DNA from: Comamonas odontotermitis
GTDB taxonomy: Bacteria; Pseudomonadota; Gammaproteobacteria; Burkholderiales; Burkholderiaceae_C
Direction of reading: 5' to 3'
Assembly (NCBI RefSeq): GCF_020080045.1
Contig: NZ_CP083451.1
Location: 2,542,001 to 2,606,000, forward strand
Length of the DNA stretch: 64,000 nucleotides
In this document: positions 32,422-40,397 of the stretch, in pieces
How positions within the stretch are numbered: the stretch's first letter is position 1
Layout of the letters: each line of letters starts with the position of its first letter
Translations under genes and position numbers: made by a program
Notes under the pieces: model-generated
What the model saw: only the letters and a program-made list of their open reading frames with translations
What the model was told of the DNA's origin: nothing
Databases searched by the model: none

Positions 32422-35268
32422 TCAGGCAACAGCCGGTAGGGCCGGAACCGCCTGAACCAGTTGCTTGATCTTTGGAATACAGGAGCCGCAACGCGTGCCA
32501 CAGCCCAGTGAAGACTTGAGTTGTGCCAGCCGTTCGTCGGGCGAACCCTCGCATGCGGATAGCTGCTTGCTGATGCTGGCCTCGTCCACATTCATGCATG
32601 CGCATACCTGCGGCGATCTGGCCGGCATGGCGGCGGGCGGCTTCCTGCCCGATGACAGCAGCAGACGGCCATAGGTTTGCACCGATTGCTCGTCACGCAG
32701 AACCGGCCCTAGCCACTGGCCCGCGCTGGCATCTCCGCAGAGTAAAAAAGCATCGAGCCGTGGTTCCCCCGCTTGGCGCGCTACCACCATGGCCCGGCTG
32801 CACTGGCGGCGCGCATCTGCATAGCGCATGGCCTGCGGCCCATCGAGCTGCAACAACCGATGCAGACGCGCCAGCACTTCGGCGGACGGTGCCTCATAGG
32901 CCGCCGCGCGAAACTGCACGCCGGTGCGGCCTTGGCTTGCGTGTTCCAGGGAGACAGTGCGGCCGAAAAGCACGCAACTGGCAAAGTCGAACTCGGCCAT
33001 CAACGCTGCCAGCGCCTGGCGAACGGACTGCACCTGCGCTTCGCCCAACCATGCCATGCCCAGGCACGTCCAGGGCAGTTCTGCCTTGAGCAACCTGACG
33101 GCCACGTGCTTGAGCTCGGGTTGCTTGGAGCGCGGGCAGCGCTCGGGCGTGGTCAGCGCATTGACGCCGGCCAGTTTCTGCCCCCGGGAGCCCATCCCGC
33201 TCAGATGCATGCTGCCCCAGTGCATGGGCAAATAGAGCTGCGCGGCCTGCAGCCCTGGATCCGCCTGCACGGGCAGGACGATGGCGCCATAGCGGTTGGA
33301 GACATGGACCAGATCGCCGTCCTGCAACTGCAGCCGCTGCATGTCCTGTGGGTTGACCTGCAGCTGCGGCTCGCTCGCATGCGCAAACAGCCGCCCCAGC
33401 TGACCAGTCCGCGTCATGCCGTGCCACTGGTCGCGCAGGCGGCCGGTGTTGAGGCTGAAAGGATGGCGTGCATCACGCGGTACGGCCACTGCCTGCCAGG
33501 GCTGAATGTCAAAACGGGCTCGACCGTCGTCAGTTGCAAATATTCCATCACCGTACAAGCGCTGTTTGCCGTGGCTTGCTCCGCTGGGCATGGGCCATTG
33601 CTGCGGGCCCCCTGCCTCCAGCAAGTCCCAGCTCAGGCCCGTGATGTCCAGATCGCGACCGCGCGTGCTCTCGCGGTGCTCGTTCCAGATGGCTTCGGCG
33701 CCCGCTGGCGGGTTCTCCGTGTCGTAGGGAAACAGCGTGGGCTGCCCCGGGCGCAAGCGCTGCTCCAGGCGTTGCGCCAACTGCACGCCGATCTGCCAGT
33801 CATGGCGCGCCGCCCCTGGCGCGGCAACGGCGGCCCGCACGCGGGAGATGCGCCGCTCGCTATTGGTCACCGTACCCAGCTTCTCACCCCAGGTAGTGGC
33901 AGGCAGCAGCCAGTCGGCATAGGCCGTGGTCTCGGTCACGGCGAAGGCCTCCTGCACCACGACCAACTCGGCCCCCTCCAGCGCCCGGCGCACCATGGCC
34001 TGCTCGGGCAGGCTCTGCGCGGGATTGGTGCAGGCGATCCACAAGGCTTTGATCTGTCCGTCGGCTGCGGCTTCGAACATCTCCAGTGCGGATTTTCCGG
34101 CTTGTGCAGGCACGGCATCCACGCCCCAAAGCCGAGCCACCTCGGCCCTGTGCTCCGGATTGCCCATATCGCGGTGCGCACTGAGCAGATTGGACAGCCC
34201 CCCCACCTCGCGCCCACCCATGGCATTGGGTTGGCCTGTCAGCGAAAGCGGCCCCGCGCCGGGTTTGCCGATCTGGCCGGTAGCCAGATGCAGGTTGATC
34301 AGCGCCGCATTGTTGGCTGTACCGCTGCGGCTCTGGTTCAGGCCCTGGCAGTACAGGCTGAGCGTGGGCAGTCTTGGCTCACCAGGCTCTTGTGCGCCGC
34401 CCCATGCCATCCAGCGTGCCGCCCGGTACAAGTCTGCCGGCGGCAGACCGCAGATGGCGGCAACCCTCTCGGGCGTAGCCTCGCGCACCAGTTCCTTGAG
34501 CTGGGCGAAGCCACTGGTGTGCTGCGCAATGAAGGTGCTGTTCGTCCAGCCTTCCCACAGCATGATGTGCAGCAGCCCATGGCACAGCATCACATCGCTG
34601 CCCGGTTGCAGCGGTAGATACAGATCCGCCAGCTCGGCGGTTTCCGTACGGCGCGGGTCGGCCACGATGATCTTCAGGTGCGGGTTGTGAACCTTGGCCT
34701 CTTCCACGCGCCGGAACAAAATCGGGTGTGCCCAGGCCATATTGCTGCCCGTGATGAACATGCAGCCCGCGAGGTCGATATCAGAGTAGCAGGCAGGCGG
34801 CGCATCGGCCCCCAGCGTGGCCTTGTAGCCCGCCACGGCACTGCTCATGCACAGGCGGGAATTGGTGTCGAGGTTGTTGGTTCCCAGCAGGCCTTTGACC
34901 AGTTTGTTGAAGACGTAATAGTCCTCGGTCAGCAGCTGGCCGCTGAGGTAAAAGCCCAATGCATCGCTCCCATGCTCGGCGTGAATCCGGGCCAGGTGCC
35001 CGGCCAGCTCGCCCAGTGCCAGATCCCAGCTTACGGCCTGCGGCGCCGCAGTGCGCTGCAACCTGCGCATGGGTTGCAGCAAACGGGCCTGCTGGGCATA
35101 GGCGGGTGCGGCCGTCAGATGCAAGGTGCTGCCCTTGGTACACAGGCGCCCCTGGTTGGCGGGGTGATCGATGTCCCCGCGCACGCCGACAATCTGCAGC
35201 CCATCGGACTCGATGACCACGCCGCAGCCGACACCGCAATAGGGGCAGGTGGATTTGGTCTCACGCAT
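32422..35268 (-). CDS. nasA: Assimilatory nitrate reductase, large catalytic subunit
   Basis: A 948-residue cytoplasmic molybdopterin oxidoreductase reducing nitrate to nitrite. The N-terminus has a [4Fe-4S] motif, CPYCGVGCG then a Cys in GRLCTKGS (residues 8-47), followed by bis-MGD binding blocks such as SRLCMSSAVAGY and CQGLNQSRSGTANNAALINL. The C-terminal MPMHWGSMHLSG region is the molybdopterin cap. The last about 65 residues form a BFD-like [2Fe-2S] domain, CACMNVDE through CGTRCGSCIPKIKQL, which in this subclass accepts electrons from the reductase partner. Final gene of nirB-nirD-nasA. Confidence 0.95.
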   Translation of the reverse strand: MRETKSTCPYCGVGCGVVIESDGLQIVGVRGDIDHPANQGRLCTKGSTLHLTAAPAYAQQARLLQPMRRLQRTAAPQAVSWDLALGELAGHLARIHAEHGSDALGFYLSGQLLTEDYYVFNKLVKGLLGTNNLDTNSRLCMSSAVAGYKATLGADAPPACYSDIDLAGCMFITGSNMAWAHPILFRRVEEAKVHNPHLKIIVADPRRTETAELADLYLPLQPGSDVMLCHGLLHIMLWEGWTNSTFIAQHTSGFAQLKELVREATPERVAAICGLPPADLYRAARWMAWGGAQEPGEPRLPTLSLYCQGLNQSRSGTANNAALINLHLATGQIGKPGAGPLSLTGQPNAMGGREVGGLSNLLSAHRDMGNPEHRAEVARLWGVDAVPAQAGKSALEMFEAAADGQIKALWIACTNPAQSLPEQAMVRRALEGAELVVVQEAFAVTETTAYADWLLPATTWGEKLGTVTNSERRISRVRAAVAAPGAARHDWQIGVQLAQRLEQRLRPGQPTLFPYDTENPPAGAEAIWNEHRESTRGRDLDITGLSWDLLEAGGPQQWPMPSGASHGKQRLYGDGIFATDDGRARFDIQPWQAVAVPRDARHPFSLNTGRLRDQWHGMTRTGQLGRLFAHASEPQLQVNPQDMQRLQLQDGDLVHVSNRYGAIVLPVQADPGLQAAQLYLPMHWGSMHLSGMGSRGQKLAGVNALTTPERCPRSKQPELKHVAVRLLKAELPWTCLGMAWLGEAQVQSVRQALAALMAEFDFASCVLFGRTVSLEHASQGRTGVQFRAAAYEAPSAEVLARLHRLLQLDGPQAMRYADARRQCSRAMVVARQAGEPRLDAFLLCGDASAGQWLGPVLRDEQSVQTYGRLLLSSGRKPPAAMPARSPQVCACMNVDEASISKQLSACEGSPDERLAQLKSSLGCGTRCGSCIPKIKQLVQAVPALPAVA

Positions 35269-35320
35269 GGAAAACCTTCAGTCAAATTGCGCCGTGGCGC
35301 TTATCACAAAATCGCAATCA

Positions 35321-35337
35321 GCTATCTAATAGATAGC
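35321..35337. repeat. Small inverted repeat in the nirD-nasA gap
   Basis: GCTATCT-AAT-AGATAGC is a perfect 7-bp inverted repeat. The AT-rich stretch around it (35281-35337), with CGCTTATCACA and CAGCTATC, resembles a short interspersed element; similar pieces appear at 40222-40274. Confidence 0.5.
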
Positions 35338-35347
35338 AAACAAGGCG

Positions 35348-35746
35348 CTAGACAGAAGCACAGGGGGATTTGCCTGCACAATGCGCGGGCCCTGCATGCG
35401 GCCGGGTCTGCTCCAGCGCGCGGCTGGCCAGTTCGTCGGCCCGCAACTGCACCTCGCCGTCCTGCACCCGCACGCTGAAGTGCGGCGTGCAACCCTCGTC
35501 GGGCTCCGCAGCTTCACCCGAGCGCAGTGCAATGGTCCAGTTGTGGAGCGGACAGGCCACGCTGCGGCCGAACACAATGCCTTGCGACAGCGGACCGCCT
35601 TTGTGCGGACAGCGGTCCAGCAGCGCAAACACCTCGTCCTCTGCATTGCGGAACACTGCCACATCCAGGCCACGGGCGCGCGCCACCCGGCGGGCCCCCA
35701 GCACGGGGATGTCGTCCATCGTGCAGATAGAAATCCATTCACTCAT
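35348..35746 (-). CDS. nirD: Nitrite reductase (NADH) small subunit
   Basis: A 132-residue Rieske-like protein: WISICTMDDIPVLGARRVAR at the N-terminus, then CPHKGGPLSQG and CPLHNWTIAL, giving a complete Cys-x-His and Cys-x2-His cluster. Many NirD proteins lack these ligands, so this one may bind a [2Fe-2S] centre. It follows nirB by 22 bases and is followed by nasA. The C-terminal about 20 residues are poorly conserved. Confidence 0.93.
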   Translation of the reverse strand: MSEWISICTMDDIPVLGARRVARARGLDVAVFRNAEDEVFALLDRCPHKGGPLSQGIVFGRSVACPLHNWTIALRSGEAAEPDEGCTPHFSVRVQDGEVQLRADELASRALEQTRPHAGPAHCAGKSPCASV

Positions 35747-35768
35747 TTCGGGCTCCTCGGTGGTTGGC

Positions 35769-38237
35769 TCAGGCGCTGTCTCTTGCCGTTTGTGCAGCCG
35801 TCAATGGCTGGAACTGCCGCACATCCACGGCTGCCTTGTCGGTCTCGAACCAGGGATCGGGCTCGCCCTCCAGGGCGAACTGCAGTTGCTCCCACAGCAC
35901 CTTGCGGCCTTCGGCATCATCCAGAATGCGCTTTTTCACATAGTCCAGACCCACGCGGTTGATGTAGTGCACGGTGCGCTCCAGGTACCAGCCTTCCAGG
36001 CGATACAGCTGCATGAATGCACCGGTGTACTCCATCACCTCGTCGGCAGTCTTGAGCTTGGTGAAGAAGTGCGCGACCTCGGTCTTGATGCCGCCGTTGC
36101 CGCCCACGTACATCTCCCAACCCGAGTCCACGCCGATGATGCCTACGTCCTTGATGCCGGACTCCGCGCAGTTGCGTGGGCAGCCGCTGACGGCGAACTT
36201 CACCTTGTGAGGTGCGTACATGCGCCACATGGCACGCTCCAGGTCCTTGCCCATCTGGGTGCTGTCCTGCGTGCCCATACGGCACCATTCGCTGCCCACG
36301 CAGGTCTTGACCGTGCGCAGCGCCTTGGCATAGGCATGGCCGCAAGGCATGCCGATATCGTTCCACACGCCCTGCAGGTCTTCTTTCTTCACCCCCAGCA
36401 AGTCGATGCGCTGGCCGCCCGTCACCTTCACGGTAGGTATCTGGTATTTGTCCACCACATCGGCAATGCGGCGCAACTCGTCAGCCGTGGTCTCACCGCC
36501 CCACATGCGCGGAATCACACTGTACGTACCGTCCTTCTGAATATTGGCGTGGCTGCGCTCGTTGATGAAACGGCTTTGCGGGTCGTCCCTTGCCTCCTTG
36601 GGCCAGGTGCTGATCAGATAGTAGTTGACAGCCGGGCGACACGAGGCGCAGCCATTGGGCGTGCGCCATTCCATGAAGCGGTACACGGCATCGGTAGTCA
36701 ACAGCCTGTGCTCACGAATCGCGTCGCGCACGGCTTGGTGGCCGTGGTCGGTACAACCGCACATGGCCTTGGTCTTGGGCGATGCGGAATAGTCGCCGCC
36801 GGCCGTGAACATGATGATCTGCTCCACCAGCCCGGTGCAGGAGCCGCAGCTGGCACTGGCCTTGGTGCGCTTGCGCACCTCTTCCAGCGTGAACAGGCCT
36901 TTTTCCTTGATGGCCTTGCAGATGGCTCCCTTGGTCACGCCGTTGCAGCCGCACACCTCGTCGCCATCGGCCATGGCCGCGGCCTTGTTCTGGCCCTGGT
37001 GGCCGGTATCTCCCAGATTGGATTCGCCAAACATCAGCTTGTCGCGGATATCGGCCACGCTGCGGCCTTCGCGCAGCAGCTTGAAATACCAGCTGCCATC
37101 CACCGTATCGCCATACAGGCAGGCGCCGACCAGCTTGTCATCCTTGATGACCAGCTTTTTGTAGACTCCCGCATAGGGGTCGCTCATCAGAATCTCTTCA
37201 GTATCGCCTCCGCCCTGGAAATCGCCTGCCGAGAACAGGTCGATGCCCGTGACCTTGAGCTTGGTCGAGGTCAGCGACCCCAGATAGCGGCCGATGCCGA
37301 ATTCGGCCAGATGGTTGGCCAGCACCTTGCCCTGTTCAAACAGCGGCGCCACCAGCCCATAGGCAGTCCCCCGGTGCGCAGCACATTCGCCCACTGCGTA
37401 GATGCGCGGGTCGGTCACAGTCTGCAGCGTGTCGCTGACCACAATGCCGCGATTCACATGCAGATGCATGGATTCAGCCAGCCCCGTGTTGGGACGTATG
37501 CCGACGGCCATGACGACCAGATCAGCCGGAATCTCGCTGCCATCCTTGAAGCGCACCGCGCGCACGCGGCCGCTGGCGTCACCCAGCAATTCCTGCGTCT
37601 GCGCATGCATGCAGAACTGCATGCCTCGCTCGGAGAGCGATTGCTGCAGCATCTGGCCGGCCCGATCGTCAAGCTGGCGCTCCATCAGCCAATCCCCCAC
37701 ATGCACAACCGTCACCTGCATGCCGCGTTTCATCAGACCGTTCGCGGCCTCCAGTCCGAGCAGGCCACCACCGATCACCACCGCATGCCTGAGTGTCTTT
37801 GCCGCCTCGATCATGGCCTCGGTGTCGGCAATGTCCCGGTAGGCCAGTACACCCAGCAGGTCCTTGCCGGGAATGGGCAGAATAAAAGGGTTGGAGCCCG
37901 TTGCCATGATCAGGCGATCGTAGCCAGCACTGGCTTCTTCGCCCTGGGCATTGACCGCATGCACCGTACGGCGGGCACGGTCCACGGCTGTCACGGTATA
38001 GCCTGCGTGCAGCAGGATGTGATGGTCCTGGTACCATGCCCAGTCATTGAGCACGATATCGCTGAGCGTCTGCTCCCCGGCCAGCACCGGCGACAGCAGG
38101 ATTCGGTTGTAGTTGGGATGCGGCTCGGCGCCAAACACCGTGATGTCGTACAGATCGGGAGCAATGGCCAGCAACTCTTCCAGCGCGCGTACGCCCGCCA
38201 TTCCGTTGCCAATCATGACCAGTTTGGATTTTTTCAT
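35769..38237 (-). CDS. nirB: Nitrite reductase (NADH) large subunit
   Basis: An 822-residue siroheme enzyme reducing nitrite to ammonium in the cytoplasm. ATG 38237 begins MKKSKLVMIGNGMAGVRALE, the FAD-binding loop; VVIGGGLLGLEAANGL near 150 is the NADH loop. BFD-type [2Fe-2S] motifs follow (CGCNGVTKGAICKAI then CGSCTGLVEQI, about 425-475). The C-terminal half has the siroheme-[4Fe-4S] cysteines in CVGSEWCRMGTQDS and SGCPRNCAESG. Preceded by a leader with a sigma-54-type promoter, paired hexaloop hairpins and a terminator, so expression is probably by antitermination. Confidence 0.96.
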   Translation of the reverse strand: MKKSKLVMIGNGMAGVRALEELLAIAPDLYDITVFGAEPHPNYNRILLSPVLAGEQTLSDIVLNDWAWYQDHHILLHAGYTVTAVDRARRTVHAVNAQGEEASAGYDRLIMATGSNPFILPIPGKDLLGVLAYRDIADTEAMIEAAKTLRHAVVIGGGLLGLEAANGLMKRGMQVTVVHVGDWLMERQLDDRAGQMLQQSLSERGMQFCMHAQTQELLGDASGRVRAVRFKDGSEIPADLVVMAVGIRPNTGLAESMHLHVNRGIVVSDTLQTVTDPRIYAVGECAAHRGTAYGLVAPLFEQGKVLANHLAEFGIGRYLGSLTSTKLKVTGIDLFSAGDFQGGGDTEEILMSDPYAGVYKKLVIKDDKLVGACLYGDTVDGSWYFKLLREGRSVADIRDKLMFGESNLGDTGHQGQNKAAAMADGDEVCGCNGVTKGAICKAIKEKGLFTLEEVRKRTKASASCGSCTGLVEQIIMFTAGGDYSASPKTKAMCGCTDHGHQAVRDAIREHRLLTTDAVYRFMEWRTPNGCASCRPAVNYYLISTWPKEARDDPQSRFINERSHANIQKDGTYSVIPRMWGGETTADELRRIADVVDKYQIPTVKVTGGQRIDLLGVKKEDLQGVWNDIGMPCGHAYAKALRTVKTCVGSEWCRMGTQDSTQMGKDLERAMWRMYAPHKVKFAVSGCPRNCAESGIKDVGIIGVDSGWEMYVGGNGGIKTEVAHFFTKLKTADEVMEYTGAFMQLYRLEGWYLERTVHYINRVGLDYVKKRILDDAEGRKVLWEQLQFALEGEPDPWFETDKAAVDVRQFQPLTAAQTARDSA

Positions 38238-38263
38238 CTCAGTCCCCGTGGGCTTGGGAAAAA

Positions 38264-38311
38264 AAAGACGTCTGCGCGTTGCATGACCGGCATGAACGCG
38301 TAGACGTCTTT
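38264..38311 (-). terminator. Leader terminator upstream of nirB
   Basis: On the minus strand, AAAGACGTCTACGCGTT pairs with AACGCGCAGACGTCTTT (16 of 17 positions) around a 14-base loop, followed by seven or more U residues. It lies 26 bases before the nirB start, between promoter and gene, so it must be overcome for nirBD-nasA expression. Confidence 0.9.
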
Positions 38312-38324
38312 GTCCTTGGACTCC

Positions 38325-38366
38325 GGCGCAACCTTGCACCTTCACCCTGTGGCCCACCTTGGCCAC
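38325..38366 (-). promoter_or_regulatory. Tandem hexaloop hairpins: ANTAR (NasR) RNA site, nirB leader
   Basis: In the RNA, GTGGCC-AAGGTG-GGCCAC (38366-38349) and GGTGC-AAGGTT-GCGCC (38340-38325) are two hairpins with six-base loops, each having A at position 1 and G at position 4. Those are the invariant features of ANTAR antiterminator targets. They sit between the candidate promoter and the leader terminator. Confidence 0.82.
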
Positions 38367-38377
38367 GCCCAACAACA

Positions 38378-38393
38378 TGCAATTGCCATGCCA
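38378..38393 (-). promoter_or_regulatory. Sigma-54 promoter for nirBD-nasA
   Basis: The minus strand reads TGGCATGGCAATTGCA, matching TGGCAYR-N4-TTGCA with exact GG-N10-GC spacing. Predicted transcription start is near 38368, just before the first hexaloop hairpin at 38366. Confidence 0.8.
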
Positions 38394-38527
38394 GATCTGT
38401 CATCCCGAAAACCACACGCCCTGAGATCGCACGCATGCGCCTGGGCCCATCCCTTTTAGGCCATGGCTCCCGGGCTTGCATGCACTGTTTTCGTGCCTGC
38501 GCCCTTTCCTGCTGTGCGAAAAACGCG

Positions 38528-38549
38528 CATGGCGCCCGAAGGCGCCATG
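38528..38549 (-). terminator. Terminator after nrtD
   Basis: On the minus strand CATGGCGCC-TTCG-GGCGCCATG forms a 9-bp hairpin capped by a stable UUCG tetraloop, followed by CGCGTTTTT. It starts 20 bases after the nrtD stop and separates nrtABD from nirBD-nasA. Confidence 0.85.
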
Positions 38550-38569
38550 GGGCGGGATGGGATCAAGGC

Positions 38570-39382
38570 TCAGACCGCCTTCTCCACATGACCCTGGCGG
38601 GTGTAGAGAAAATCGATCACTGCCTTGCGATAGCTTTGATACTGCGGACTTTCGGCCAGCTCTACCCGGTTTCGCGGGCGAGGCAATTCCACATTCAGCA
38701 CCTCCCCAATCGTGGCTGCCGGCCCGTTGGTCATCATCACGATCTTGTCGGACAGCAGCACGGCTTCGTCCACATCGTGCGTCACCATCACCACTGTGCT
38801 ATGCGTGCGCGCCACAATCTCCAGCAATTCATCCTGCAGCTTGGCACGCGTCAGCGCATCGAGAGCGCCAAACGGCTCATCCATCAGCAACACCTGGGGC
38901 TCCATGGACAACGCGCGCGCAATGCCTACGCGCTGCTTCATGCCGCCCGATATTTCGCCGGGACGCTTTTGCGCAGCATGGGTCAACCCAACCAGGGCCA
39001 GCGCCGCGTCGGTGCGCTCGGCCAGCTGCGCCCGGGTTTCGCTCCTGGCAAAGACACGCTCCACGGCCAGGTGCACATTGCCCCAGCAGGTCAGCCAGGG
39101 CAGCAGCGAATGGTTCTGGAACACCATGGCACGCTCGGGCCCTGGGCCCTTGATTTCCTTGTTGGCGCACAACAGTGCTCCGTCCGTGGGCATGGTCAGG
39201 CCAGCAATCAGATTCAGCAAGGTGGACTTGCCGCAGCCCGAATGCCCGATGAGGCTCGCGAACTCGCCCTTGGCGATATTCAGATGGATGTCGCGCAGCG
39301 CCGGAAACAGCCCTTTGGCAGTCTTGAAGGTCTGCTCCACGCCATGGATCTCGATGTACTTGGCGGACCGCGATCCATTCAT
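38570..39382 (-). CDS. nrtD: Nitrate ABC transporter ATPase
   Basis: A 270-residue ABC ATPase of the nitrate/taurine type. Walker A is IGHSGCGKSTLLNLIAGL (near 45-62), the signature is EISGGMKQRVGIARAL, Walker B is VLLMDEPFGALD and the switch His is in VMVTHDVDEA. ATG 39382 overlaps the nrtB stop (ATGA). With NrtA and NrtB it imports nitrate, perhaps also nitrite or cyanate. The NrtC-type fused binding domain is absent. Confidence 0.93.
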   Translation of the reverse strand: MNGSRSAKYIEIHGVEQTFKTAKGLFPALRDIHLNIAKGEFASLIGHSGCGKSTLLNLIAGLTMPTDGALLCANKEIKGPGPERAMVFQNHSLLPWLTCWGNVHLAVERVFARSETRAQLAERTDAALALVGLTHAAQKRPGEISGGMKQRVGIARALSMEPQVLLMDEPFGALDALTRAKLQDELLEIVARTHSTVVMVTHDVDEAVLLSDKIVMMTNGPAATIGEVLNVELPRPRNRVELAESPQYQSYRKAVIDFLYTRQGHVEKAV

Positions 39383-40371
39383 GATTTCACCTCTTCAAAC
39401 GTGAAGGCCGAAGCCAGCTTGACCAGTGCCCACTCCAGCACCAGGCCCACGATGCCGATCACAAAGATGGCAATGATGATGTTCTTGACGTTGAGGTTGT
39501 TCCACTCGTCCCAGACCCAGAAGCCTATGCCCACACCGCCGGTCAGCATCTCGGCGGCCACGATCACCAGCCAGGCCGTGCCTACGGCTAGACGAACACC
39601 CGTCAACATATAAGGAAGCACGGCTGGAAACAGAATGGTGGTGGCGATCTTCCATTCCGACAGGTTCAGCACCCGGGCCACATTCATATAGTCCTGGGGC
39701 ACACGTTGCACACCCACAGCGGTATTGATGACCATGGGCCAGATCGAGCAGATGAAGATGGTCCAGATGGCCGCCGGATTGGCGCCCTTGAACACAAGCA
39801 AGCCGATCGGCAGCCAGGCCAGCGGCGAGACCGGACGCAGCAGGCTGATCAGGGGATTGAACATGCGCGAGAGAAAACTGAAGCGCCCGATCAAAAAGCC
39901 CAGCGGAATGCCCGCCAGCGCGGCCAGGCCGAAGCCGAGAGCCACGCGCTGCAACGAGGACAGCACGTTCCAGCCCACACCCTGGTCATTGGGGCCGCTG
40001 CGGTAGAACGGGTCCCTGAACACCTGCACAGCCTGCTCCCAGGTCTCCGCCGGGGAAGGGATGCTCTTGCCGGTGCTGCTGGAAACCAGAGACCACAGCC
40101 CGACCAGCAGCGCCAGCCCCAGCACCGGAGGCAAGATCCGCGCAAACAGTGGCTCTGTCCATTGGCGTAACGGGCTGGGCGCCACAATGGCCGAAGCCGA
40201 GGCTTGCGCTCTGGGTTTGGTATCTTTTTTCACATCAGACCTTATGTGCTCTTCGCCAACAGCTATCTTTTTTGAATCTTCAAGCAGCGCATCATTGGCC
40301 GCCTGGGCGGCCAGTTGCGAATCGTGAGAGGGATCGGATTCGAGCGGTGAATGGAATACGGCACTGACCAT
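39379..40371 (-). CDS. nrtB: Nitrate ABC transporter permease
   Basis: A 330-residue inner-membrane permease with about six transmembrane helices in the C-terminal 260 residues, starting LFARILPPVLGLALLVGLWS. The EAA loop region is WKIATTILFPAVLPYMLTG with VGTAWLVIVAAEMLTGGVGI after it, typical of nitrate permeases. The N-terminal 65 residues form a hydrophilic extension, and about residues 33-50 (KKIAVGEEHIRSDVKKDTK) are encoded by an AT-rich insert bounded by 10-base direct repeats. ATG 40371 is chosen from the family start region. Confidence 0.92.
   Translation of the reverse strand: MVSAVFHSPLESDPSHDSQLAAQAANDALLEDSKKIAVGEEHIRSDVKKDTKPRAQASASAIVAPSPLRQWTEPLFARILPPVLGLALLVGLWSLVSSSTGKSIPSPAETWEQAVQVFRDPFYRSGPNDQGVGWNVLSSLQRVALGFGLAALAGIPLGFLIGRFSFLSRMFNPLISLLRPVSPLAWLPIGLLVFKGANPAAIWTIFICSIWPMVINTAVGVQRVPQDYMNVARVLNLSEWKIATTILFPAVLPYMLTGVRLAVGTAWLVIVAAEMLTGGVGIGFWVWDEWNNLNVKNIIIAIFVIGIVGLVLEWALVKLASAFTFEEVKS
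40222..40274. repeat. AT-rich short element inside nrtB
   Basis: TATCTTTTTT occurs at 40222-40231 and again at 40265-40274, bounding 33 bases with CTTATGTGC and CCAACAGC. The segment adds in-frame codons to the nrtB N-terminal extension and resembles short interspersed repeats found between genes in Comamonadaceae; compare 35281-35337. Confidence 0.45.
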
Positions 40372-40397
40372 GGTGACTCTCCGGCGGGGTGGCGGCC

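Noticed and set aside
35370..38303. A 977-codon open frame on the plus strand opposite nirB and nirD
   Set aside because: It mirrors the codon bias of a high-GC gene on the other strand. NirB and NirD have complete cofactor motifs, while the plus frame has no recognisable domain or ribosome site.
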